From an uncultured Bacteroides sp. (lineage in GTDB: Bacteria > Bacteroidota > Bacteroidia > Cytophagales > Cyclobacteriaceae), in the NCBI GenBank assembly GCA_902168185.1, contig CABHOV010000039.1, forward strand, positions 98,482 to 162,481: 64,000 nucleotides of DNA, in the 5' to 3' direction. Numbering within the stretch: position 1 is the stretch's first letter; each line of letters begins with the position of its first letter. The notes beneath the pieces are model-generated. The model was not told the DNA's origin and did no database searches. It worked only from the letters and a program-made list of their open reading frames with translations. Below, in pieces: positions 16,717-25,809 of this stretch. The position numbers and the translations under genes are program-made.

Positions 16717-19700
16717 GTGACCAGACGACCTGAAGAAAGTTTTAAGACAACCTGTTCCTATTGTGGTGTAGGATGCGGCATGGTGGTGAAGAAAGACCGT
16801 AAAGGTGCCATTACGGTGGAAGGTGATAAGGACCATCCCGTGAATAAAGGAATGCTTTGTTCGAAAGGGATGAACCTTCACTACGCCATGCAGGATCGGA
16901 GTGATCGATTGCTATATCCCGAGATGAGATATAGCAGGAGTCACCCGTATCAACGTGTCACGTGGGACCAGGCGTTGGAACGAGCCGCGGCTGTATTCAA
17001 ATCCATCACACAAACCTATGGACCAGACTCCGTAGGTTTTTACGTTTCAGGTCAGTGTCTCACAGAAGAGTACTATATCGCGAATAAACTCGTGAAAGGT
17101 TTTCTCGGCACAAACAATATAGATACAAACTCACGCTTGTGCATGAGCAGTGCTGTTGCCGGTTATGCAAAAACATTAGGTGAAGATTCTGTTCCGGTAT
17201 CTTACGAAGACATTGAGTTGGCAGATTGCTTTCTTATAACCGGAGCAAATCCTGCATGGTGTCACCCGATTCTGTTCAGAAGAATAGAAGCACACAAGCA
17301 AGCAAATCCCGATGTAAAACTCATTGTAGTAGATCCACGAAGAACACAAACCTGCGCCATGGCCGATCTGCATTTGCAAATCACGCCTGGTACAGATATA
17401 TACCTTTACAATGCCATTGCCAGGATCTTGATCGAGAATGGTGAAGTCGATTATGATTTCATCAGCAAGCACACCGAAGATTTTGAAAAATATCGTGATG
17501 CTGTATTTCAATATACCGTAGAGGAAGCAGCGTTGAACTGCGATGTACCGGTTAATGATATACGGTTAGCAGCGTCCTATATAGCAACGTCAAAAGGTTT
17601 TCTTACGTTGTGGGCGATGGGGTTGAATCAAAGTGTGATTGGTGTTAACAAGAATATAGCGTTGATCAGTTTAAACCTGATCACAGGACATATCGGTAAG
17701 CCAGGCTCTGGTCCATTCTCTTTAACCGGACAGCCGAATGCGATGGGTGGAAGAGAAGTAGGTGGATTGGCCACGATGCTTGCCGCACATCGCTCGTATG
17801 CAAATCCTGCGCATCGTAAAGAAGTTGCAGAATTTTGGGGCGTTCCTTCTCTCTCAGAAAAACCAGGGCTCACGGCTACACAGATGATCGATGCACTGGA
17901 GCGTGGTGAACTGAAAGCCATCTGGATCATCTGTACAAATCCATTGGTAAGTTTGCCTGACGTCAGGCGTGTAGAGGCTGCGTTGAAGAAGGCACGCTTC
18001 GTTGTGGTGCAGGATATATCCCGGAAATCAGATACCCTGGAATTTGCAGATCTTATACTTCCTGCAGCGGGACATTTTGAGAAAGAGGGCACGATGACAA
18101 ATTCCGAGAGAAGGATCAGTTATCTGAATAAAGTAATGGATGCTCCCGGAGAAGCGCTTCCCGATGTTGAAATTCTTTGTCGCTTTGCCAACCAGATGGG
18201 CTTTGATGGCTTTAAGTATATATCTACAGGAGATATATTTGAAGAGCATGCTCGACTGACAAAAAATACGAATCTTGATATTAGTGGACTCACCTATCAA
18301 TACCTGAAAGAAGAGGGGACAGTCCAATGGCCAGTGCCACAACGTGGTCATAAAGGTACACCGAGACTTTTTAGTGATCACCAGTTCTTCACGCCATCCC
18401 GCAAGGCAAAGTTTCATGCGCTTGATAATCCGCAGAATTTGTCGGAGCCGGTAACGAGCGATCTTCCGTTGATTCTTACAACGGGACGGATACGCGACCA
18501 ATGGCATACCATGACCAAGACGGGTAAAGTAAATAAACTCAAGCAACATATAGACCGACCGTTTATAGAAATACATCCGCATGATGCCTTGCTGCGCAAC
18601 ATCAATGATGGAGATATAGTAGAGGTCGATAATTTTCGCGGCTCTGTTCGTGTAAGTGCAAAAGTTACAGACGATATCAAGAAGGGCGTTGTATTTCTTC
18701 CGATGCACTGGGGAAAGATATTGCAGAATGACCTCGCGCGTGCTAATAATCTCACGAGTGATCTGGTAGATCCTACTTCGAAGGAACCTGATTTTAAATT
18801 TGCAGCTGTAGAAGTACGGAAGTATGAAAAGGCGGTAGAGAAAATAATTGTAGTGGGAGCGGGAGCTGCTGCCTATAGATTTTTACAAAGTTACCGCGCC
18901 TTGAATCAGCGTGATGAACTGCATGTATTCTCGAAAGAGAAAGATCCATTTTACAACCGCGTGTTGTTACCCGAATATGTAAATGAAACACTATCGTGGG
19001 AGCGCCTGCAGAAATTTAAAGCTGGTGAATTTGAAGAGTTGAATGTAACACTTCATCGCGAGAATGAAATTGTGATGATCAACCGCACACAACAATTTGT
19101 GGTAGATATACATGGCAAGAAGCATACGTATGATAAACTTATACTGGCTACCGGCAGTCGCGCTTTTGTGCCGAAGGAAGCACCAGTCCATTTGCCGGGT
19201 GTATTTACCATGCGCATGCGAAAGGATGCCGATGAACTTAAAAAATTCCTGAAGCCACAAGGACATGTATTGATCATCGGTGGTGGATTGCTGGGACTTG
19301 AACTTGCCGCTTCGCTTCGCGAAATGGATGTAAATATATCGATCATCCAGTTAAGTGGACGATTGATGGAGCGTCAGCTGGATAACCTTTCAGGACAACT
19401 GTTACTGGAGTTTGTGGAGGAGATGGACATTCGCGTATACCTCAATGACCAGGTGGAAGGTGTAGGACAATCGAACGATGCAACGGGAAGGCTGGATGCC
19501 GTGCTGAAAAGCGGAAAAACACTGAAGGTAGATGCTGTAGTATATGCAGTAGGTACGCGGCCGAATATAGAGTTTGCAACGGAGGCGGGTGTTGAAAGTG
19601 CGCGCGGTATAGTTGTAAACGACTATATGCAAAGTAACGATCCCGCTATATTTGCGATGGGTGAAATTGCAGAACATCGCGGTAAGCTGCTTGGCATTAC

Positions 19701-20247
19701 TTCCGCAGCGGAGCAGCAGGCAGATGTGCTCGCACGATATCTCAACGGAGATGTGCAAAGTACATATGAAGGTTCTGTGCCTATGAATATATTAAAATTC
19801 TCGAACCTCGATCTTTGTTCTATTGGCATTGCTGAAGCACCTGTGAACAGCGAAGGGTATGATGAAATTTTATTTATAGACAAGTCGATGCGATACTATA
19901 AGAAATGTATCGTGAAGGATGATAAATTGGTTGGCGCTGTATTGGTAGGAGACAAATCTGAGTTTGCTGATTTCAAAACGTTAATTGAAAGCCAGATCGA
20001 ACTATCAGAACGAAGACTGCAATTACTACGCTCTGGTAAAAAGACCGAACCAATGCTTGGTAAATTAGTATGTTCGTGTAACCAGGTAGGAGAGGGCAAC
20101 CTTCGAAAGTTAATAGAAGGAGGATGCCGTTCGTTACCCGTACTTTGCCAAACTTCAGGAGCCGGCATGGGCTGTGGTAGCTGCAAACCGGAGATACAAC
20201 GCTTACTGAAAGAGGAAGTCGCTGAAAGCCTAAAGCTTAAGGCTTAA
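16717..20247 (+). CDS. Assimilatory nitrate reductase fused to FAD/NADH reductase (NasC-NasB-type fusion)
   Basis: A cytoplasmic single-chain nitrate reductase of 1176 residues, starting at GTG. Residues 1-690 are the molybdenum bis-MGD subunit. It opens with a [4Fe-4S] motif CSYCGVGC followed by MLCSKG, and RLCMSS supplies the probable molybdenum-ligand cysteine. The C-terminal molybdopterin-binding domain contains TTGRIRDQWHTMTKTG. Residues about 705-1110 form an NAD(P)H/FAD oxidoreductase like the N-terminal part of NirB or Bacillus NasB (IIVVGAGAAAYRF, then VLIIGGGLLGLE). Residues about 1118-1165 are a BFD-type [2Fe-2S] domain (CSCNQV, then CGSC). In many bacteria these are separate proteins, so the fusion supplies its own electron path from NADH. 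It sits directly after the importer genes. Confidence 0.9.
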   Translation: MTRRPEESFKTTCSYCGVGCGMVVKKDRKGAITVEGDKDHPVNKGMLCSKGMNLHYAMQDRSDRLLYPEMRYSRSHPYQRVTWDQALERAAAVFKSITQTYGPDSVGFYVSGQCLTEEYYIANKLVKGFLGTNNIDTNSRLCMSSAVAGYAKTLGEDSVPVSYEDIELADCFLITGANPAWCHPILFRRIEAHKQANPDVKLIVVDPRRTQTCAMADLHLQITPGTDIYLYNAIARILIENGEVDYDFISKHTEDFEKYRDAVFQYTVEEAALNCDVPVNDIRLAASYIATSKGFLTLWAMGLNQSVIGVNKNIALISLNLITGHIGKPGSGPFSLTGQPNAMGGREVGGLATMLAAHRSYANPAHRKEVAEFWGVPSLSEKPGLTATQMIDALERGELKAIWIICTNPLVSLPDVRRVEAALKKARFVVVQDISRKSDTLEFADLILPAAGHFEKEGTMTNSERRISYLNKVMDAPGEALPDVEILCRFANQMGFDGFKYISTGDIFEEHARLTKNTNLDISGLTYQYLKEEGTVQWPVPQRGHKGTPRLFSDHQFFTPSRKAKFHALDNPQNLSEPVTSDLPLILTTGRIRDQWHTMTKTGKVNKLKQHIDRPFIEIHPHDALLRNINDGDIVEVDNFRGSVRVSAKVTDDIKKGVVFLPMHWGKILQNDLARANNLTSDLVDPTSKEPDFKFAAVEVRKYEKAVEKIIVVGAGAAAYRFLQSYRALNQRDELHVFSKEKDPFYNRVLLPEYVNETLSWERLQKFKAGEFEELNVTLHRENEIVMINRTQQFVVDIHGKKHTYDKLILATGSRAFVPKEAPVHLPGVFTMRMRKDADELKKFLKPQGHVLIIGGGLLGLELAASLREMDVNISIIQLSGRLMERQLDNLSGQLLLEFVEEMDIRVYLNDQVEGVGQSNDATGRLDAVLKSGKTLKVDAVVYAVGTRPNIEFATEAGVESARGIVVNDYMQSNDPAIFAMGEIAEHRGKLLGITSAAEQQADVLARYLNGDVQSTYEGSVPMNILKFSNLDLCSIGIAEAPVNSEGYDEILFIDKSMRYYKKCIVKDDKLVGAVLVGDKSEFADFKTLIESQIELSERRLQLLRSGKKTEPMLGKLVCSCNQVGEGNLRKLIEGGCRSLPVLCQTSGAGMGCGSCKPEIQRLLKEEVAESLKLKA

Positions 20248-20414
20248 AGTGATCGGCCTGACATTAACGTGTAGTTGAAGACTTGTATCAACTTATCGTT
20301 TAAAGCAGGCAGCAGTAAATTAAAATATACTTAGTAAATTTATACTCATTACAAGAAGGAGTCAGCAGAATAATCAGCCACACGCTTTCTGCTTAAACTT
20401 TGAGCTTTCGAATC

Positions 20415-21866
20415 ATGGAAACAAAGAAGAGTGACTTAATACGTGCGTTTGTAAAAGGAGGTATATTGTCGCCTGCGGATTTGTTGAAGATCATGGAGAT
20501 CTCGCAGAGTCTTGATAACAAGTTTGTACTCTTTGGTTCGCGCCAGGACATCATGTTTCCTTCCAATGGCGCTGACGAAAAAAAAATCGATTATGCCTTT
20601 CGTGATATACATATCGATTACGAACTGGGTAGTGACCAATCTATATACCAGAATATTGTAAGTTCCTATATAGCGGTTAACGTTGTGGAGACCACGAACT
20701 GGGTAAAGGAAGATACATACCATTTTGTAATCGATAACTTTGACTATAAGCCGAAGATCAAGATCAATATCGTTGATCCGGTACAAAGTATAGTTCCGTT
20801 GTTTACAGGTGAATTGAATTTCATTGCTTCCCGTGAGGATAATTACTGGTATCTATATATTCGTGATCCCCGTAAGGGAAATATAGTAGAGTGCTGGCCC
20901 AAGTTAATCTTCAGTCATGATATAGCGAAGGTTTCCAAAGCACTGGAGGAGTTGATTTTAAATTTTCAACCTTTCGGGATGGATGAACTCTTTGTGATTC
21001 TGCAGGGTAAGATGCGGATTAACTATCGCGCGATCTCCGAGAAGCTGAAATATCCTGATAGCACGTTTCCGTACTACGAAGGATTGAATGCGATGTTGAA
21101 TAATCAATACTGGCTTGGACTATACTGGCGTAACAATCAATACGACATCGACTTTATGAGTGCTGCCAGCAAGTTGTGCCAGGAGACGAATGTCGGAAAG
21201 ATCAATATCATTCCTTGGAAGGCTTTTATCATTAAGGGTATAAAAGCATCCGATCGTATCCGTTGGGAAAAGCTGATGGGTAAATTTGGTATCAATGGTC
21301 GTCACTCATCGCTGGAGTTAAACTGGCATTTGCCGGTGATCGATGCTGAAGCCCTGGAATTAAAACGCTTCCTGGTTCGTGAGCTTGATCAGCAGGACAT
21401 CAGCACGCATGGTCTTACATTTACCATCAAGACGAAGCATGACAGCTTTTTGTTCACCTCTATTGTTATTGAACGTAATACATCGCTTGAAAACACAGAG
21501 CGTTATAATATACTATATGCGAAGGATTTCAATCCCAACAAGATTGCTTACCTCACGTATGCACGCGATGTAAAAAAGGAAATCATACCGGCACTGCTTA
21601 TCGAGTTAAGTAAGATGTACTATCGCCAGCTTAATCCGGAAAGAGAAAAACAAACGGAAAAGAACAAGGAAGAGAAGTCTGGTATAGTTGTGTCAAGCTA
21701 TCAATGCAGCAACTGCCTTTCTATTTACGACCAACGCTATGGCGATGCTACCGTAAACATTCCGCCCGGAGTTCCCTTTGACGAACTCCCAGAAACATAC
21801 CGATGCCACGTATGTAATTCACCAAAGATGTATTTCACGGCGATGACTATATCTGCGAAGGTGTAA
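20415..21866 (+). CDS. Rubredoxin-tailed protein resembling a degenerate nitrite/sulfite reductase
   Basis: A cytoplasmic protein of 483 residues. The C-terminal 50 residues are a rubredoxin domain with two CxxC knuckles (YQCSNCLSIYD and YRCHVCNSPK) that would bind one Fe. The N-terminal 430 residues show elements like the ferredoxin-like halves of nitrite/sulfite reductases (KFVLFGSRQDIMFP; KINIIPWKAFIIKGI). They lack the C-x5-C and C-x3-C ligands of the siroheme-[4Fe-4S] centre; only two isolated cysteines occur outside the rubredoxin part. It follows the nitrate reductase in the same direction after about 167 bp. A role as electron carrier or assembly partner of the reductases is plausible but unproven. 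ATG at 20415 is preferred over TTG at 20400. Confidence 0.75.
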   Translation: METKKSDLIRAFVKGGILSPADLLKIMEISQSLDNKFVLFGSRQDIMFPSNGADEKKIDYAFRDIHIDYELGSDQSIYQNIVSSYIAVNVVETTNWVKEDTYHFVIDNFDYKPKIKINIVDPVQSIVPLFTGELNFIASREDNYWYLYIRDPRKGNIVECWPKLIFSHDIAKVSKALEELILNFQPFGMDELFVILQGKMRINYRAISEKLKYPDSTFPYYEGLNAMLNNQYWLGLYWRNNQYDIDFMSAASKLCQETNVGKINIIPWKAFIIKGIKASDRIRWEKLMGKFGINGRHSSLELNWHLPVIDAEALELKRFLVRELDQQDISTHGLTFTIKTKHDSFLFTSIVIERNTSLENTERYNILYAKDFNPNKIAYLTYARDVKKEIIPALLIELSKMYYRQLNPEREKQTEKNKEEKSGIVVSSYQCSNCLSIYDQRYGDATVNIPPGVPFDELPETYRCHVCNSPKMYFTAMTISAKV

Positions 21867-21918
21867 AGGGTAGTCGTTAGTATTTAATAGTTTTAATAAT
21901 GAGATGTGAAAGCTTAAA

Positions 21919-23691
21919 TTAAGCCGATCGCATTAACTCCTCCCTATATTTGGTAAGTATACTTGATTTGGAAACAAAGCCGAGATACTTGTTATTTTCA
22001 ACGACTGGTAAATTCCACTGGTTCGTTTCGTCAAACTTTTTTAGAATGTTGTGCAGATTTTCGTTGGCGTGTATAACAGCTTGAGGTGTTGTCATCAGAT
22101 CCTGTACAAAGACTTTATCGTATTGATCGTGTTTGAAGATGATGTTACGAACGTTATCGAGAAAGACGAGTCCTTTTAATTCTTCATTGCTCAACACCGG
22201 GAAGATATTACGTTTTGAATTCGAAATTACTTTCACCAATTCTTGTAACGTAGCTTCTGGATGGATCGTAGAGAAATTAGTTTCAATAAGCTCAGTAAGG
22301 TCCAGACGGTTTAGTAAAGTTTTATCGCGATCTTCTACGGGTGACTTTAGTTTTTCAGAAAGCTTTTTTGCTTCCATGGAAAGTGGCTCAAAATAATTTA
22401 CAACGGTGAGGCTGATGGCCGATACGAGCATAAGGGGAATCATCAACTCATAGCCACCTGTAATTTCTGCTATAAGAAATATAGCGGTAAGGGGAGCGTA
22501 GAAAACACCGCTCAGCATTCCGGCCATAGCTACCAATGTAAAATTGGTTTCCGGTATATAGGATAGTCCCAGCATGTTGATGATACGTGCAAATACGAAT
22601 CCCAAGTAAGCACCCATAAAAAGCGAAGGCCCGAAGCTTCCGCCATTACCACCGCTGCCTATGGTTAGCGCAGCAGCAACGCATTTTAAAAAGGCCAGGC
22701 ATCCCAGGAAGATCAGCAATGTATAGTCGGATGAAATAAATCGCTGGATCAAACTATTTTGTGCGAGCTCAGCAGGGTGAAGGTCAGAGAGCGTCTTGAT
22801 GGTTTCGTATCCTTCACCAAACAAGGGCGGAAATATGAGTAACAATACCGACAGCATCAGACCACCCGAAATCACACGTACCCAGATATTGCGGATTGAT
22901 TTTATTTTCGCATCAATCCACTCAAAGGTGCGTGTATAATATAGCGCCATGAATCCGGTTAATATACCCAGCGCTATATAAAACGGAACGTTGTGATAAT
23001 TAAATGGCTGTTGCAAGGCGAATGAAAGAATAACACCTTCTGATAAAATGATCTTGGACAATAACGCACCGGATGCAGCAGCGATGATCAGCGGTATAAA
23101 TGCGGACGCACTGACATCCGTCAACAATACTTCTACAGCGAAGAGTACACCGGCAATTGGAGAGTTGAACGCTGCGGAGATTCCTGCCGCAGCACCACAC
23201 GCAAGTAAAATAGTTTTTTCTTTATAGGACAATCCATATACTCTGCCATAGTTGGAGCCAATGGCGGCCCCCGTTGATACCATGGGTGATTCAAGTCCGG
23301 TTGATCCGCCAAAGCCAACCGTAAGCGCGCTGGTGATCAGGTTGGTATACATTTGACTGGAAGGAAGTACACTTGATTTCTTCGTTATAGCATATACAAT
23401 TTCAGCGCTTCCTTTTTTGAAGTTACCGTGCAGGAACCGGTGAATATAAAATACAGTAAGTCCTATACCGATAATTGGAAACAGGGTGAACAAAAAGAAC
23501 TCTTCATAATTATGCGAGTAGTACGTGACGAGTGTCTCAATGCTGTGTACAAAATATTTTAGAAAGATAGCGGCAAGTCCGGAAGTGAGCCCGACAATAA
23601 TACTCGAGAGAATGAAGAAATGGCGTGGAGATAATTTATCGTGAACGTAAAGTATAAGGCGTTTAATAATGTTATGAATTCTTTTTACCAT
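21919..23691 (-). CDS. ClC-family chloride channel/antiporter with CBS pair
   Basis: An inner-membrane ClC protein of 590 residues. The ion pathway motifs are present: GLESP (GxExP type, carrying the gating glutamate), GSGGNGGSFGPSLF and APLTAIFLIAEI. Two CBS domains occupy about 460-585 and would bind adenine nucleotides. An upstream TTG (23739) is in frame, but the ATG at 23691 (MVKRIHNIIKRL) is more convincing. The HD-domain gene ends 52 bp upstream on the same strand, so co-transcription is possible. Whether it is a channel or H+/Cl- antiporter is not decidable without the internal glutamate alignment. Confidence 0.92.
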   Translation of the reverse strand: MVKRIHNIIKRLILYVHDKLSPRHFFILSSIIVGLTSGLAAIFLKYFVHSIETLVTYYSHNYEEFFLFTLFPIIGIGLTVFYIHRFLHGNFKKGSAEIVYAITKKSSVLPSSQMYTNLITSALTVGFGGSTGLESPMVSTGAAIGSNYGRVYGLSYKEKTILLACGAAAGISAAFNSPIAGVLFAVEVLLTDVSASAFIPLIIAAASGALLSKIILSEGVILSFALQQPFNYHNVPFYIALGILTGFMALYYTRTFEWIDAKIKSIRNIWVRVISGGLMLSVLLLIFPPLFGEGYETIKTLSDLHPAELAQNSLIQRFISSDYTLLIFLGCLAFLKCVAAALTIGSGGNGGSFGPSLFMGAYLGFVFARIINMLGLSYIPETNFTLVAMAGMLSGVFYAPLTAIFLIAEITGGYELMIPLMLVSAISLTVVNYFEPLSMEAKKLSEKLKSPVEDRDKTLLNRLDLTELIETNFSTIHPEATLQELVKVISNSKRNIFPVLSNEELKGLVFLDNVRNIIFKHDQYDKVFVQDLMTTPQAVIHANENLHNILKKFDETNQWNLPVVENNKYLGFVSKSSILTKYREELMRSA

Positions 23692-23743
23692 CTCTTCTCT
23701 CTGTAAGCCTACAAGATAGGAAATGATCCAGGGAAGCAAAATG

Positions 23744-24304
23744 CTATTTTGATAATACCGTTATCGCTTTCTTTTTGAGTTCGTCCAGGTCGATAACAGG
23801 CATGTGCATTTCTTTTGCCATCTCATCCCAATGGCGCATACGGATGCTGGTTTGAAAAAGAGGATCCTTCTCGAACGCATCAGCTTCTTCTGCTTGCATA
23901 ACTCCGCCCTGGTACTCCAATGTCTTTTTGCTGGCTTCGCTCAATTGTTCATAGTAATCAGGGTACTTGAACGTAAGGTATCGCTTGGCTTGCACGTGAT
24001 TCTCTACAAGCTTTGCAATACGCTCCGGAAATCCTTTTTCACGCAAGTAATCACCGCCAATCTTCTCATGGCTTTTAACACCATATCCTCCCATGTTATT
24101 TTCTTCACGCACCATAACACAGATATGTCCGATGTCATGAAAGAATGCAGCGAGTATAACTTCATCATCGTACCCTTCTTCGATAGCAAGTTGTGCTGCT
24201 TGCGACATATGCTCAAGTTGAGATACAGGTTCGCCAATGTAATCGGCATTACCATATTTTTCATAGAGACCGAATACTTCATCAAGGGTAGCCGCGGTGT
24301 TCAT
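23744..24304 (-). CDS. PhnZ/TmpB-like HD-domain mixed-valent diiron oxygenase
   Basis: A 186-residue HD-domain protein of the family associated with phosphonate degradation. Characterised members (PhnZ, TmpB) cleave the C-P bond of 1-hydroxyphosphonates with O2. Visible residues match that group: Y22 and E25 in DYIGEPVSQLEH, H32, the metal pair H56-D57 in FFHDIGH, H79, H103 and K107 in NHVQAKRYL. These correspond in order to PhnZ's Tyr/Glu lid, iron ligands and substrate lysine. Its usual partner, a 2-oxoglutarate dioxygenase (PhnY/TmpA), is not in the window. It is divergent from the phosphonatase-like HAD gene across 124 bp, which strengthens the phosphonate link. Exact substrate is unknown. 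Confidence 0.8.
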   Translation of the reverse strand: MNTAATLDEVFGLYEKYGNADYIGEPVSQLEHMSQAAQLAIEEGYDDEVILAAFFHDIGHICVMVREENNMGGYGVKSHEKIGGDYLREKGFPERIAKLVENHVQAKRYLTFKYPDYYEQLSEASKKTLEYQGGVMQAEEADAFEKDPLFQTSIRMRHWDEMAKEMHMPVIDLDELKKKAITVLSK

Positions 24305-24428
24305 AGCACTGTATTTTTATTTCGAAGATAATAAGAACTGTATTATCCACGCATTAAGTTTAAGCGTTTCATGTAAATAGTATAACACAAGATCAGCCGG
24401 AACTATATCTTGCACTAAAAATAAAAGT

Positions 24429-25121
24429 ATGGCAATCGAATTGATTGTATTTGACCTCGCGGGTACTACCGTGAAAGATAATAAGGATGTACACCGTGTG
24501 TTGCAGCAGGCACTTGCTATACATCATGTGGCTATATCTATTGAAGACGCAAACGCGGTGATGGGTATTCCCAAACCCGTAGCGATTCGCGGACTTCTGG
24601 AAAAACGATATATAGGTACACGTACGATCGATGAAGCGTGGATTCATGAAATACATACTGTATTCGTGCAGACCATGATCGAATTTTATAAGACTGATCC
24701 GTCAGTAGGTGAGAAGCCTGGTGTAAGTGAGACGTTTCGCAAGTTGAAGGAGAGTAAACTAAAAGTTGTGGTTGATACTGGATTTGATCGTCAGATCACA
24801 GACCCGTTGCTGGATCGTCTCGGGTGGAAAAAAGCAGCGTTGATTGATGCGAGTGTTACTAGTGATGAAGTAGATCGCGGCAGACCTTTCCCCGATATGA
24901 TCTTCCGCGCCATGGAACTTACGGGTGTGCAGAATTCGAGTCGTGTGGCAAAAGTTGGTGACACCGCTTCTGATTTGCAAGAGGGAAATGCTGCAGGTTG
25001 TTCGTTGGTGATTGGTGTTACAACGGGAGCCTTTTCAAGAGAAGAACTTTCAAAGGAAAAGCATACGCATCTTATTGAGAACGTACACGAGGTTCTGGAA
25101 ATTATAAGGACTGTCGCTTGA
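24429..25121 (+). CDS. Phosphonatase-like HAD hydrolase
   Basis: A 230-residue HAD-superfamily protein of the phosphonatase-like group (TIGR03351 type). The nucleophile is D9 in FDLAGTT, and the acidic motif is KVGDTASDLQEG. In phosphonoacetaldehyde hydrolase (PhnX) a lysine forms a Schiff base with the aldehyde; here K49 in MGIPKPVAI lies at almost the same distance from the nucleophile, so C-P cleaving chemistry is possible. The alternative is a phosphate monoester hydrolase with relaxed specificity. It is divergent from the HD oxygenase gene and is followed by a secreted protein gene preceded by a Pho-box-like array. Confidence 0.82.
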   Translation: MAIELIVFDLAGTTVKDNKDVHRVLQQALAIHHVAISIEDANAVMGIPKPVAIRGLLEKRYIGTRTIDEAWIHEIHTVFVQTMIEFYKTDPSVGEKPGVSETFRKLKESKLKVVVDTGFDRQITDPLLDRLGWKKAALIDASVTSDEVDRGRPFPDMIFRAMELTGVQNSSRVAKVGDTASDLQEGNAAGCSLVIGVTTGAFSREELSKEKHTHLIENVHEVLEIIRTVA

Positions 25122-25166
25122 TGTTATATTAACGAAATGTTAACTTCATGTTAATCAAATTTTAAC
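25118..25166 (+). promoter_or_regulatory. 11-bp-periodic TTAAC array (Pho-box-like)
   Basis: TTAAC-type pentamers begin at 25129, 25140, 25151 (TTAAT) and 25162, exactly 11 bp apart; a weaker TTGAT at 25118 continues the phase. Direct repeats with 11-bp period are the hallmark of PhoB/PhoP-type (OmpR-family) response regulator sites; Bacillus PhoP boxes are TTAACA-like. The array sits between the HAD gene and the secreted protein gene. Confidence 0.5.
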
Positions 25167-25171
25167 ATGAG

Positions 25172-25756
25172 GTGAAAAGAGGTATATGTTTTCTTTTATT
25201 TTCGTTTACTATTTGTAAACTCGCAGCGCAGGAATATACCTGGCATGAAGGAGCACTGGTACTCCAAACACAGCAAGTATTGGTGGGTGCTATAGCGGTG
25301 GAGGCAGAGCATGATATAATCCTTTTTCGGTCAAACGACTCTATACATATATACCCTGCTCATAGAATTCAGTACTTTCAATTTTTTGATGTAAAGAACA
25401 ATATTAACCGAAAGTATGTATCACTCCGGGAAAGCGAAGCATGGGAAAGACATCGGTTGTATGAAGTAGTGCTGAATGGTACTATAGATATACTCCGAAG
25501 GCAGAAACGCAATGTATCTCCGGCTCTGTCTGACGCGGATGATTTTCTCTATTATATATACATGGAGAATAACCTGCTTTCGCTGAAAACATTTCGTAGT
25601 AAAGTATATCCGGCATTATTAAAGGATGGTGGTGTTTCGCTTTCGATGTTCGTGATGGAAAAGAACCTTAGCCCGCAGGAGCCTTCTCATGCTATTGAAA
25701 TCATTCGGTATTATAACGGATTGGTACAGAGGGATGCTATCGTGGCAACACGCTGA
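25172..25756 (+). CDS. Secreted hypothetical protein
   Basis: A 194-residue protein not recognised as a known family. It starts at GTG and opens with MKRGICFLLFSFTICKLAAQ, a good Sec signal peptide ending in AAQ. The mature part has alternating beta-strand patterns (YTWHEGALVLQTQQVLVGAI, then HIYPAHRIQYFQFF) and no cysteines, suggesting a small periplasmic or surface protein. The C-terminal half is helix-rich. It lies 50 bp after the phosphonatase-like gene and directly after the TTAAC array, so phosphate-responsive expression is possible. It converges on the sensor gene; no clear terminator is seen. Confidence 0.65.
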   Translation: MKRGICFLLFSFTICKLAAQEYTWHEGALVLQTQQVLVGAIAVEAEHDIILFRSNDSIHIYPAHRIQYFQFFDVKNNINRKYVSLRESEAWERHRLYEVVLNGTIDILRRQKRNVSPALSDADDFLYYIYMENNLLSLKTFRSKVYPALLKDGGVSLSMFVMEKNLSPQEPSHAIEIIRYYNGLVQRDAIVATR

Positions 25757-25809
25757 TCGGAAGTATATATCAGCGTAATTATATATATCTAATTCGATAC
25801 GTTGATCGA

